Positions 11,002 to 22,843 of a DNA stretch of 64,000 bases are shown here, piece by piece; position 1 is the first letter of the stretch, and every line of letters begins with the position of its first letter. Source of the DNA: Mariannaea sp. PMI_226. Its lineage: Eukaryota > Ascomycota > Sordariomycetes > Hypocreales > Nectriaceae. Both the position numbers and the translations under genes were made by a program. The notes below the pieces were generated by a model, which searched no databases, was not told where the DNA came from, and worked only from the letters and a program-made list of their open reading frames with translations. The DNA lies in contig JANFOG010000006.1 in NCBI GenBank assembly GCA_024336345.1, forward strand, positions 930,001 to 994,000, written 5' to 3'.

Positions 11002-13753
11002 ATGCCCATCATGTCAAGATACCTCCGACAGTCGACCCAGCTCGCGCGGGTTGCGCGACTATCGGCACAGCCTGCGCTTCGCGCATGTTCAAGGCCGTCT
11101 ATCCTCACCAGAGCGATCCCAGCGACAACGTCAGCAGCCTTTGCGATCCGAGCAAGAAGAGCCTACTCTTCCCAACCCACCCCACCTCCGAATCAAGACC
11201 CCTCACCGAAGAAAGAAAACGATGCTGTCAAAGGAGTCGACCCTTCGAGGGAGCAGGCTTCTAACGCCCCCAAGCCTCCTCCATTGCCCGAAGGCTGGAT
11301 TCACCTGTCCAAAGAGGAAATTGCCCATCTCGACCAGTTCATTGGCAGAGTTCCAGAGGCTCACCGACCCATGGCCAAAAATATTCTCAGCAAGCTACAG
11401 CTCACTGGGGCGCCTCCCGAGACTCGAGACCTCCTTACAAAAATGCGCAAAGGCGAGGGAAGCTTGTCAATCTTGGATAAGGGAAGACTCATGCGATGCG
11501 TATATGTAATTACGGAGCGAATGATCGAACTTGAGGAGCAAGAAGAGCGAGGCGGCTCTTTTTCTTCTTTCCGTATGGACGATGACACCAAGGCCAAGGA
11601 CCAGGCCAAGGAACAACAGGAAGGTGCTTCTAAGGGAGACGGAACCGAGAACGTCAAGTCAAAGAAAACCGAGGACAAACAGCAGCAGGGTGGTAAGCCT
11701 CCCAACCAAAGAAGTGGCTGGCTAGAGGCGATCCAGACTGGTATTGCCATTGGTGTGACTGTGTGGATTGCGGAACTCCTCGCCAACCCCTTCTCTGAGA
11801 AAGAAATCACCTGGCAAGAAATGCGAAAGGCCTTTTTGGATAAGGGCCTCGTGCAAAAGATGGTGGTCATCAATGGATCTCAGGTCCGAGTTGAGCTTCA
11901 CCCTTCAGCTACCGAAGCCACAGGGGAGTCAGGCAACCAGAAAAAGACGTACATATTCTCCATCGGATCTGTTGAGGCCTTCGAGAGAAAGTTGGAGGAG
12001 GCTCAGGATCAGCTTGGAATTCCTCCTTCGGAGAGAATACCCGTCAGCTACGAGGCTGGCGGCAATGCCTTCGGCAATCTTCTCCTAGCGTTTGGCCCTA
12101 CGCTCTTGTTCATTGGACTGATCCTCTGGACTCAGCGGTCAATGGGTGGCCGTGGTGGTGCAGCCGGTGGAATGTTCAACTTTGGCAAGAGCAAGGCCAA
12201 GAAATTCAACGCCGAGAGTGCCGTCAAAGTCAAGTTCTCAGATGTTGCTGGTCTGGAGGAAGCCAAGACAGAAATCATGGAATTCGTCAGCTTTCTCAAG
12301 CAGCCAGAGAAGTTTGAGAAACTCGGTGCTAAGATTCCCCGTGGTGCCATTCTTGCTGGCCCTCCCGGTACTGGTAAGACTCTCCTCGCCAAGGCCACGG
12401 CTGGCGAGTCCGGTGTTCCCTTTTTCAGCGTAAGCGGTTCTGAGTTCGTGGAAATGTTTGTCGGTGTTGGTCCTTCTCGAGTGCGAGACTTGTTCGCCGA
12501 AGGTCGCAAGAATGCCCCTTGCATTATCTTCATCGATGAAATTGATGCCATCGGCCGAGCGCGTCAGGAGAGCGGTCGGGGTTTCGGCGGCAATGATGAG
12601 CGAGAGGCTACTCTGAACCAGATCCTAACCGAGATGGACGGATTTAACACTCGAGAGCAAGTTGTCGTTCTGGCTGGTACAAATCGAGCAGACATGCTAG
12701 ACAAGGCCTTGATGCGACCTGGACGATTCGACCGTCACATCTATATTGATCGACCTACAATGAAGGGACGACAGGAGATCTTCAAGGTGTACCTGAACAA
12801 GATTGTAACCAAGGAGGACCACGAGTATCTCGTTGGCCGACTCGCCACACTCACCCCTGGCTTCTCCGGAGCTGACATTGCTAATGTTGTCAACGAGGCA
12901 GCTTTGATTGGTAAGTCAACTACAAAACTATCTTTGAAAGAGAAAAGAACGGCTAACTGAGAAAACAATAGCTGCTCGTGGCAATGCCGACGATGTCAAG
13001 ATGGAGCACTTCGAGCGAGCTATCGAGCGAGTAATTGGTGGTCTAGAACGCAAATCCTTGGTGCTGAAGCCGAATGAGAAGAAGACAGTGGCTTACCACG
13101 AGGCTGGTCATGCTATCTGTGGTTGGTTCCTGGAGCACGCCGATCCTTTATTGAAGGTGTCAATTATTCCTCGAGGTCAGGGTGCACTGGGTTACGCCCA
13201 ATACCTGCCTCAAGATGCCTACCTGATGAACACTAATCAGCTCATGGACCGCATGGCCATGACCATGGGTGGCCGTGTGTCGGAGGAGCTTCACTTCCCC
13301 ACTGTGACAACTGGAGCCAGTGACGACTTCAAGAAGGTTTCACAGATGGCCCGGAACATGGTGACCCAATGGGGCATGTCGGAGAAGGTGGGACCTGTTC
13401 ACTTTGAGAACGACCCGAACCGAATGCAGAAGCCATTTGCGGAAGCCACAGCGCAGCAGATCGATCAAGAAGTGTCAAGAATCGTCGATGAAGCTTACAA
13501 GCGTTGCAAGGAGCTTTTGGTGAGCAAGAAGACGGAGGTTGGTCTGATTGCGGAGGAGCTTCTCAAGAAGGAGATGCTTGTGCGAGACGACATGGTCCGT
13601 ATTCTTGGCAAGCGTCCTTTCGAAGACAACGAGGACTTTGAGAAGTACTTTGGAGGAGGTAAGGAGGCGAGTTCTCCTCCTCCATTCCCGGAGGAAACAG
13701 ATACGCCCAAGGAGCCCCCCACCCCTGCACCGGCGTTCAAGAAGTTGGAATAA
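11002..13753 (+). CDS. Mitochondrial m-AAA protease subunit (AFG3/YTA12 family)
   Basis: Encodes an ATP-dependent zinc metalloprotease of the inner mitochondrial membrane, active on the matrix side in membrane-protein quality control and in maturation of selected proteins. Two exons, 11002-12910 and 12972-13753, join to 896 residues. The N-terminus is basic, Ser/Ala-rich and free of acidic residues, as expected for a matrix presequence. Two membrane segments lie near residues 240-262 and 355-375, flanking the intermembrane-space domain. Then come Walker A GPPGTGKT (453-460), Walker B IIFIDE (508-513), the second region of homology, and the zinc site HEAGH (679-683). The start could also be the ATG at 11011. 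AFG3 and YTA12 paralogues are too alike to separate by eye, so no symbol is given. The tail is Pro/Glu-rich. Confidence 0.94.
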
Positions 13754-15846
13754 GTACCACCTTGGTGGCGGTAGAAGGCTACAAGAGGGTGAAGGTCCGG
13801 TCCAATGTTGAACTTGGTTGGGCCAACGCTCAATGCTCAAACCTCAAGCCAAGAGGCCATTGGGGATGGGGACTATATGCATGGATTTTAGGGAGCTTCA
13901 CGCAGGGTTGGGATTGGCTGGGCCAAACGTTGGGCACGCGGTCTGGGACATGGTGTCCCTGAATGAGCCGCTGAATGAGCCGGGAAAACAAGGGCATGAC
14001 TGACAGGAGGATAGATTGGCCTGGCTTGGTCAATGGGCGGGCACACAGATGCACTCAACTCTACCTAACACACAAACTTGGATCCGTCCAGTGTAATTCC
14101 ATAGCGTATCATCATTTATGGAGGCTTAAGGGGAGGGGGAGGAGCGAGGAGCCCTTAGGCCTCCGGTGTAACATGTATTTTATAAGGGTGGGATAGAACT
14201 GTAAAAAAAAAATTATTGTCAATGTGGGAATATGTCCCATCAACAAAGAAGAAGAAAAAGAAAAAAAAGACACAACCAGGTACAAAATTTTGTGGCGAAG
14301 TGCTTGTGACTATGATGATGATACTTAGTTGATGTGGGATGAGGATGCTGATGTAAGTGTGGGCGATGAGGTAAGTTGACAATTGTAGATAGATATCATA
14401 TCGGAAGAAAAAGCCGCACCAATCAATGAAACATAAGACAACAAATAGTCCCAGCTTGCCTGCTTGTCTAGATGAGCAAGTGAGTTGGGTGAGGCCACCT
14501 ATACTTGGGCTAATCTTATTGTTCCAAAATAATTATCTCGTTAGTTTTTGAGGTTGGAGGCAGAGCTTTTGGTCAACGATTCGGGGGGGTTGGTGGGTGC
14601 TGATTGGTCAGGAAAGTTCCCATGCCTAGGTTGAAAGACTTTTTTTTTCCCTCTCTTGTTTAGTGAGTGGGAATCCCAAGGAGAGTAATTATCGAGTACT
14701 TCATGGCTCTTGTCTCTAATTCTAAAAAGAGGTATTATTCTTCTCTCCACTACGGCGTTGGAACTTGTCGGATCTTGGTCAATGGGGAGTGGAAACTGTG
14801 CAAGGGAAGCGAGCAATGTCGTGCGTCAGAAAGGTTCCATGCATGCATCCTACATAATAGTGGACTGTTCTACAGAAGTGACTTCTATAGAGACAAGTCC
14901 CTTGATCCCATGTCATAGATTGTAACTACTACCAAGGCAGTCAAAGTAGTGCAGGTATGATATGCAGAATTGGCTTGCTTTACCGAGGGTACTTACTTTG
15001 TGACAAACCGCTGCCTGTACCAGTGACAAGTTTTCGGCAAATCAATCTAGGAGTTGACATTGCAAATGCAGCAAATCTGAAGTGTGTGTAGTCTGTATAG
15101 TAGGCAATAACGAGAACCCTACCATCAGCCTAATCTTGAAGTCAGGGTAGCGTTTTAGCGGAAGTACCTTGATTGGTCCCGTAGGTACCTTATCCTGGAG
15201 GTAGGCAAGTTTCCAGGTGCCCGATGGGCTCTACTGAATTGGTAGGTATTTTACCATACCCACCATCTCTTTGCCTTGGGTACTGTACTGTACTTGTACC
15301 TTTAGCAGGCAGTTGAAATACCCTGAATATGTACCTGAAGGTACCCTCGCCCTCGCCCATAACTTCAATCTTTCTCTTCATTCTCTCAACAACTTGCATC
15401 AAAGCCGCAGCAGCAGGTTCTTTTTTGCCTCCCTACAAATACATGCGCCCATCCTCTTGATGCGCAATCATTCTCTTGCATCTTTTTCTTGTATTGGCTT
15501 CTCGGACAGACGCTTCCCTGTGCTGCAACATCTTTCGCATCACGCAGCTCCCGTCCGTGGCGGCGAGGAATAACTCGATCATCAGGGCTCCTCAACTATC
15601 TACCTAGTTTCCTTGGTCCAACGCCCAATACTCTGGGTATCTTTTCCCACCAATACAGATAAATGTCCCATCCGGATACGCCCAGGGAGAGATTTCCTAA
15701 CTACCCGCGCGTCGAGGTCTCGAAGCTCGAAACTTGCGCTTCCGATTTCTCCAACTCTTCTTCATTGACGAGGCTCGGCTAGATCATCATTCCTCATTCA
15801 TCCTCTTTTTATCATCGTCTTGTCTCCCCATCCAAGTTCAGATACC
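13754..15846. other. Intergenic, promoter and leader of BOR1-like gene
   Basis: These 2.1 kb contain no gene I can support. The first few hundred bases should be the 3' flank of the protease gene. Around 15165-15350 there is a dense set of GGTACC, GGTAGGT and GTACTGTACTGTAC motifs. From about 15360 the sequence becomes rich in C and T, typical of a long fungal 5' leader running to the BOR1-like start. Confidence 0.5.
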
Positions 15847-18083
15847 ATGTCGTTGCCGACTTCTACTCCAGACTCGCCTCCGGTGAGAGTATCCTCACCA
15901 CATTCGAGAGACAAGAGCAAGGGAAAGGGCTCTTGGTGGAAAATTCACTTTTTCCGCGGAATGATCAATGACATCCGTCGGAGAGCACCCTACTATGTCA
16001 GCGATTGGAGGGACGCGTGGGATTACAGAGTCGTCCCAGCTACTGTCTATATGTACTTCGCCAAGTGAGTGTGCCTCAAACCCCCCCCCCCCCCCCCTTT
16101 CCTACAGCAAACTCCTTCTTTTTATCAGAATGTAGTATGGAACGTGAACATGTTCTAGAGTAGCTAACGTCTACTTCGAAAAAGCATTCTACCAGCGCTA
16201 GCTTTCTCTCTGGACATGTTCCAAAAGACAGGCTCCAACTACGGCGTCAATGAAGTCTTGTTGGCTTCAGTTCTTGGGTCCGTCGTCTTCTCATTCTTCG
16301 CAGCTCAACCTCTCGTCATCGTAGGAGTAACAGGTCCTATCACTGTCTTCAACTAGTAAGCTCCTAGCCCATCAAGCATCATGTGAGAGGCTAGTTTGGG
16401 GTCTAATTCATGTCACTTCAGTACCGTCTACGACATAATGAAGGATACAGGCGTCAATTACATTGGATTCATGGGCTGGATCGGCATGTAAGTCCTCCAA
16501 CTTTCTCTTCTGTTCCTCTTTGGTCCTTTCTCAACGCACCATCATACTGATCACTGCCAACTTCTCAGATGGTCTCTCATTCTCCATTGGATTCTGGCAA
16601 TCACAAACTCGTGCAACGGACTCCGTTGGGTCACCCGTTTTCCCTGTGATATCTTCGGTTTCTACGTCGCCTTCATCTATCTGCAAAAGGGCATTCAGGT
16701 TCTTGAGCGCCTCGGCGATGACTCTGCTTTCTACCTCTCCATCATGGCCGCTCTTCTTGTCTTCATGGTTGCTTATATTTGCGGTGAGCTCGGTACCAGC
16801 AGTCTCTTCCGACACCCCGTTCGTGTCTTTTTCAAGGACTATGGCACTCCCTTGACCCTCATCTTCTTCACCGGTTTTGTCCACATTGGCCGCATGTCAA
16901 CAGTTCACTTGGAAAAATTACCTACGGGAATTGCCTTTCAACCGACGAGCGACCGCAACTGGGTTGTTAGCTTTTGGGATTTAAGTGTTGGTGAGGTTTT
17001 TACGGCCCTTCCTTTTGCCATTCTTCTCACCATTTTGTTTTGGTTTGACCACAACGGTAAGTCTACAGATACAGTCCATTCTTTACAACAACAACAACAC
17101 GTTGTGTTGTTACAACACCCCCTTAGAAGTAGTTCTTGCTAAGTCCTCTTTTGCTAGTCTCTTCCCTCATCGCACAGGGCAGTGAGTTCCCGCTCCGGAA
17201 ACCTGCTGGTTTCCATTGGGATCTCTTCCTTCTCGGCCTCACTACTGGGGTCGCTGGCATCCTCGGTCTTCCATTTCCCAATGGCCTGATCCCACAGGCT
17301 CCTTTCCATACCGAGTCTCTCTGCGTCACGAAACCGGTAAAGGATGTCGATGAGAGAGGCAATGAAAAGGATGGGTCCTACTCCTTCCAGACCACGCATG
17401 TTGTTGAGCAACGCTTCTCCAACCTCGCCCAGGGCCTTTTGACACTCGGTACCATGACAGGCCCTCTTCTTGTTGTCCTTCATCTTATCCCTCAAGGCGT
17501 GCTTGCCGGTCTTTTCTTTGTCATGGGTGTCCAAGCACTTGAAGGAAATGGCATCACGGCTAAGCTCGTCTTCCTCGCTCGTGACAAGGCCCTTACCCCG
17601 TCATCCTCACCGCTCCTTCAGATTCGTCGCCGTGCCATCTGGATATTCGTGGCTATCCAACTTGTCGGTTTTGGTGCAACATTTGCCATAACCCAGACCG
17701 TCGCTGCCGTTGGCTTTCCCGTTTTCATTTTGGCCCTTATTCCCATTCGTGCTCTCCTTCTCCCTCGCATTTTCGCACCAGAGGACCTCGCCGCTCTGGA
17801 TGAACCCACAGCCTCGGAGTTCATCATGGAAGGCATCAGCGGATCTGGAAGCAGCGCCAAGGAGGACAATCGCAGCACGGAGACGACTGCGGTACCAAGC
17901 CGACTGTCCTCCTCGAGGTCGTATAGCAGGCCTGAACATACAGAGAGCGTCTTTATGCATCCTGGCGCGCCTCGCAAGAGCCAGGAGGACTTAGCGGAGC
18001 TGGGACAGGTCCAGTCAGGACATAGCACTGCAACTAGAAGGAGAAGCATTGAGCGACGACCCTCGCGATTCCCGTCTGCGTAA
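15847..18083 (+). CDS. BOR1: BOR1-like borate/anion exchanger (SLC4 family)
   Basis: Encodes a polytopic transporter of the HCO3-/SLC4 family; the yeast member Bor1 exports borate at the plasma membrane. Five exons (15847-16064, 16185-16355, 16422-16487, 16569-17056, 17158-18083) join in frame to 622 residues. Family landmarks include FRGMINDIRRRAPYYVSDW before the first membrane segment, GVTGPITVFNYTVYDI, HWILAITNSCNGLRWVTRFP, and LLGLTTGVAGILGLPFPNGLIP. Several membrane segments are evident, and the C-terminal ~80 residues are hydrophilic and Ser/Arg-rich. The start is the only in-frame ATG that gives the conserved N-terminal region. Intron 1 contains a run of 17 C at 16081-16097. The gene is convergent with TOF1. 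Borate as substrate is inferred from the family. Confidence 0.93.
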
Positions 18084-18570
18084 TATTTCATACTAACCTT
18101 CTTTTTTTCTCTTTTCTCTTGGATATAAAAGGCGTTGTATTAATTGCATGTTCAACGCGTCACTTTGCCTTACATAGAGCGATTTAGCAAAAGTGATATA
18201 GATATATATGATGTACTACATAGGGTGGATAGAGCAGATTATACCCGGTGGAGGACATAAAGGCATTGGTTGCATAGATCAAAGGAGTTTATTTCAGAGA
18301 ACATCCGAATAAGTACATGTATATGTTAAGTCGGGTTGAAGGCATGTCTAAAGGCGAAATGGGATTCCATTCTCTGTCCATTTATTGAATCAGCATAGGT
18401 TAGGCTTTTTATTGAAATTACTGTGGTGATTCCGAAAAAAAAAATCTGTTTGTATCCATCCTTATCATACGCGACAAAGTCAACATTATATATCCAGCTG
18501 TGCCACTCCGTCGTGATAATGCAAAAACCTCCAACGCCGAAATCCCATATATCTAGGTACAGTATGTCTA
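18084..18570. other. Convergent 3' flank, BOR1-like gene and TOF1
   Basis: This 487-bp AT-rich stretch separates two convergent stops and should contain both 3' UTRs. ATATAAAA at about 18122 and TATAGATATATATG near 18196 are typical of fungal 3' ends. No gene is seen. Confidence 0.5.
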
Positions 18571-21500
18571 TCATTCGTCATCATCACTGTCCATGACGAA
18601 CCCTCCGCGCACTCTGGGTCGTCTGGCCATAATCGGAGCCACATCCTCGTCGTCGTCGGCAGCCGCCGCCTCTTGGGTTTCCGTCTCCTTGCCCGTGCCG
18701 CCCATTTCCACATCGTCCTTTTCTGTCTCTCCATTCACTCTTCTGCGCTTTCGGCTCTCACCGTCGCTTCCATCGAGCGGTGTGTCTTCCATCTTATCCT
18801 CGGCCTCTGGACTGCCCATAATCATGCGCGCGAAAGCCGCATCGTCAGATTCAGATTCAGATTCAGAGTCGGAATCAGAGCTGATATCCTGCATGGGGGT
18901 TTTCTTCTTAGGTCGAGCTACCAATGCTTCTTCTTCGCCAGTGCCCGTGGCAGCAGCCTTTGCAGCATTAGCAGCGCGTGAGGCAATCTCTCGTTCTCTG
19001 GCGAAGAATGCTTCGTCCTCCTCCGAGTCGAATTCATCGTCACCCTCTCGCACGTACAGAGCTGACTTGATGCGTCGAGCCTTTTCAAGGTCTCGTTCGC
19101 GGCGCTTGCGCGCCTTTTCTTCCAACACCTCATCATCGAGAGGCTCCACGTTGCTACCCCTGCGACGGCGCTTACGAGTCTTCTTTGGCCTCTCTTCTTC
19201 ATCAATCACCTTGCGAGCCGTAGGACCGCCTACCGGGAAGAGAATATCGTCATCAGCTTCACCCTCTTCATCATCGTCGAAGGCAGCCTTCTTGCGAGTT
19301 GCCGTCTTCCGCTTCAGTTGGTGCTCAGCAAGAACGTCTTCCTCAAAGGTCGGGGGGCTAAACTCGGCTTGGTTGATGTAATGCAAAGCGTCTTTGAGTG
19401 TCTCCGCTGACACATCCGCAGGGATGATCCAGGTGGAATCGGGTGTCTCATCCGAAGCAGCTCCTAGAAGCTGAATACCTGCGAGGTTGAGAAGAAGACG
19501 GAGATGTGAGTTCTTGAACATGGCAGTTCGCTGCTCCGAGCTATCAGGTCGTATATCTATATTCGATTAGATCACAGAGAACGCATAACAGATAGAAATG
19601 TTGAAAAGGAAAGGCTTACAGAAGATAGGAGGTAGCTTCGGCTCTCTACCAGCTGGTTGTTCTTCTCCATCTGGAGAGCCATCTACTAGTGGTTGCTCGG
19701 CAGAAGCCATCGCCTCCTCAGCCGTAGACCAAGCTCGGCGCTCACTTTCAGCCTTGGTGAGAATCTGTTTCACCCAGTCCACCAAATCTCCATGGTTTTT
19801 ATCCAGCAAAGCACCCACGACGATTGCTACCTGTCGATCCTTCTCTTCAGTGTTCTTGAAGACCAGCTCAGCGCCTGGCCTAGCCTTGCTTGCTGCTGCA
19901 ACGGTTTGTCGCTCGTACCCGTATTCTAGAAAGAAGGCAGTACTCTGTAGCTTACTGAACAGCATCTCAACGATGAGCTCTGGACGCTGCTCAATCTTCT
20001 TGAAGCATTTGCGTAAAATCTGTTTTACCAGTTCTTCCCATTCCTTGTACGTACTCGACGACTTCTCCAAAGCAGAGGGTCCCTTGATCATGTTGAAAAA
20101 GAGGTGAATTATATCCACACGGAAGAGCATGACACTCATATCTTGCTTGAATGCCACGCGGTAGAAATACCGGTGTGCACGCTTGAGTTGCGTATCGTTC
20201 ATGTCGCGGTAGTATTTTGTAAATTTGACGAATGTATCGACAACTCCTTGAGGTGTAAACTTTGAGGCGAAACGGTGGAAGTCGAATTTTCGTTCCTTTG
20301 TAGTACGCTCGGCAGATGCCTCGTCTTCCTCTGAGCCGTCATTTTCATCATTGACGGTGTCTTCACCGGTATCCTGCCCAGCAGCCTTCTTCTTGCGTCG
20401 ACTCTGTTTGCGCGAACGAACTTGCATGTCTATGTTTTGCTTCGAGTATGCTTCCAAAATGCGAAGGAAATTATGCACCAATTCAGTGGCGGCATCCAGA
20501 TAATTGAACCCCTGATCCTTGTATGATTTTATAATATTCGTAATGAGGTCGTGAGTAGCCTCTTCGTAGAAGAGACGGCTCAGGACGTTGTCGGCAATCT
20601 CCTGGTCATCTTCGCTACCAGAATCGGACATCTCCTGGACTGTGAGTAGAATCTGGGTGAAGCAGCGCATGACAGCAGTCAGTTCAGCCCAGTCCTTGTA
20701 CTCAAATGCCTCATGAAGGGCCCTGTTCAATGTGATGAACATTTCCTGGCTCAGCACACCGGCCACGAGGTTAAAACTGCTAACCTCTTCATTGTCCTTT
20801 TGTTGTGACTGCTTCTTGGATTTTCGTCTCACCCGCTCAGCGTCCAGGAACCAAGCAACCATGTAAAAGAATTGACGCCGGTGATATGCCATGAGGTGAG
20901 GGGCTTCACGATCAATTGTTTTCCGGACGTGCGTGAACAGAGGGTTGAATCCAGAATCAAGAAACTCCTCGACAAAAGAACGAAGCTGATTGTTTGCCCG
21001 TGAGTTGAGCTTTGTCGGAAGGCCAAGATCTGCCTCGCCCTTGTCAGCTTTTCGGGCCCGACGAGGGGGTCGGAACGTTTTTGAGTTGTCCATCTTCTGG
21101 TTACGCGTGGCAGCATCAGCCAATGCATCCTGACCCGACAGAGATGACATTTTGCCATCTTCACGCTTCACCCAGATCATCGTGCCGAAGCGATTGTGTC
21201 TTGTAGGTCCCTTTCGGTTGTATGCCTTGAGCATTGACTCTTCTTTGGTCATCATCGCACTAAGTTCTCCAGCTCTTGCCTTGCTCAACTGCTTTTCGTT
21301 CATGAAGAGCTTCTCAGCGTTGACTTGCTTGACTAGGTGGTAGATGATTTCCATTACGGTTGTGTCTTCAGTTCTAAAATCCTCTCCCATGTTGGAAGCG
21401 AGGGTGAGAAGAACCACAAAGATATCCTGGAATGAGAAGGCGTCAATGGTCGCAGACCTGGAGACTTGTGATTCGTCTCCGTCGTATTTAACATGGGCAG

Positions 21501-22149
21501 GTGGGTCAATCATGGCAATATTTCGAAGCAAAAAGAGCACCAGTTTGATGATGCCCTGATCTCGAGGGGTTCGATCGCCGATTGGAATAGCCATGGCAGG
21601 TAAAGCCACTCGAACAGCGGTGTGAAGTATGCGCGCTGCGTCAAAGTTGATAATGGCCCGTTTGTAAGCCACTTGCGCCAACTCGAGGACGGGAATGTGA
21701 CGGTGATGGTTGACCGTCATGCGTTCACGATCCTTCTCAATGGGCCAGGTGAGAGGGACCATGACTTCAAAGCAAGCCAGAGCGATCCTCGACTTGAACT
21801 TGCTATCCATGGCGTTCTCGGGCCAGGTAGCCAGAATGGGGAGCAAGTCACCCTCGATTATGTTTGCTTCGTGGAGGCATCGTGCTACGTCCATGCGATT
21901 CGTCTTCTCGTCGTAAAACCGAATCCATCTTTTGATATCACGTAAGACCTCAAGGGCGTCGTCACCGAGTTGATATTTGCCGTCATCGTCATCTGCGTTG
22001 ATACCACCTAGCTAAAACCGTCGTTAGAGACCTGGGTACGAATAAGGGCAGCGGGGTAGAATGGACGGTCGTACTGCAGAGACAAGACTGTTGATGTGGG
22101 CTCGAACTTCAGGGTGGACGATATCAGTAGTACCGTCAGCGAGTTCCAT
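18571..22149 (-). CDS. TOF1: Topoisomerase 1-associated factor 1 (Timeless/Swi1/Tof1)
   Basis: Encodes the Timeless-family subunit of the fork protection complex, which with Csm3/Swi3 travels with the replisome, supports fork pausing and transmits the S-phase checkpoint in the nucleus. Exons on the minus strand (22149-22075, 22011-19620, 19556-18571) join in frame to 1150 residues. The conserved N-terminus reads [20 protein letters not shown] across the first splice, followed by [20 protein letters not shown] and [20 protein letters not shown]. The C-terminal third is very acidic and basic in blocks, with Ser-Asp-Ser-Glu runs near the end, as in other fungal members. The frame [19 protein letters not shown] across the last splice matches the family. 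Three ACGCGT boxes lie 164-195 bp upstream of the start. Confidence 0.94.
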
Positions 22150-22843
22150 GATTTCGTGTGGACAGCTTCACGAATGCAGTTATAAGCATTATATGTCGTG
22201 GGGCCGAAACGGAGGCTCAAATGCTTGTCGCAGAGAGAGACTGTACCATGGTAATTTGTTGGTACGAGACTGGCTAATTACCTAAAGAGAGCTTGATGAG
22301 GAAACGCAGAGAACGCGTCGAGACGCGTTTAATTGGCACGCGTGCGATAAGAGACTGATAAGATAAGATTAGCCCTCTTCAGCTCCAGTACTGTACAGAT
22401 TAGCCTGTAATTAATCTGTAGGGTCTGCACAGTGCTCCTGCGTAGATACGCATTAGATAAGCGACCTACTTACTAGTCGGACAATAAGGTAAAAATTACC
22501 AGGCCAGACGCATGTGCCGTGGAGAAATCGTACGGTATTGAGAACCTGTTCCGGTACTGTGGAGAGCCTCGGACAGCAGTCAAGTCGATAGGATCGGGCA
22601 ACGGCAACAGCTCGGCAGTTAGCGCAAACTGGCCGACAAGCCCACCCACTACTACCAGAGGAAAGCAGGCAAAAGCAGGCAGTACCTCCGGACCATGCCG
22701 AGGTTACCCGCCGATGACCGCATGCGTCGCCGTAGCACAGAGATAGTTAAGTACAGTGTAGTGTATGTCTTCTCCCCGACCGGGTGAGCTTGCAGGATCT
22801 CTTGCTTTTCGATCAACCTCATTTCAGCAAAGCACAGTTAACA
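22150..22843. promoter_or_regulatory. Divergent promoter, TOF1 and 3-hydroxyacyl-CoA dehydrogenase
   Basis: This 694-bp stretch separates divergent starts. It holds three ACGCGT motifs (22313-22318, 22323-22328, 22338-22343), the MluI cell-cycle box bound by MBF in yeasts, and a cluster of GATA motifs at 22346-22349, 22357-22360 and 22362-22365. Closer to the dehydrogenase are CCTCGG at 22567-22572 and its complement CCGAGG at 22698-22703, the core bound by FarA/FarB-type fatty-acid regulators in filamentous fungi. Site identity is seen in the sequence; function is inferred. Confidence 0.6.
22313..22343. promoter_or_regulatory. Three MluI cell-cycle boxes upstream of TOF1
   Basis: Three exact ACGCGT palindromes start at 22313, 22323 and 22338, spaced 10 and 15 bp, about 164-195 bp before the TOF1 ATG. 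In yeasts this is the MBF/DSC1 site that drives G1/S expression of replication genes, which suits TOF1. Binding here is not shown. Confidence 0.6.
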
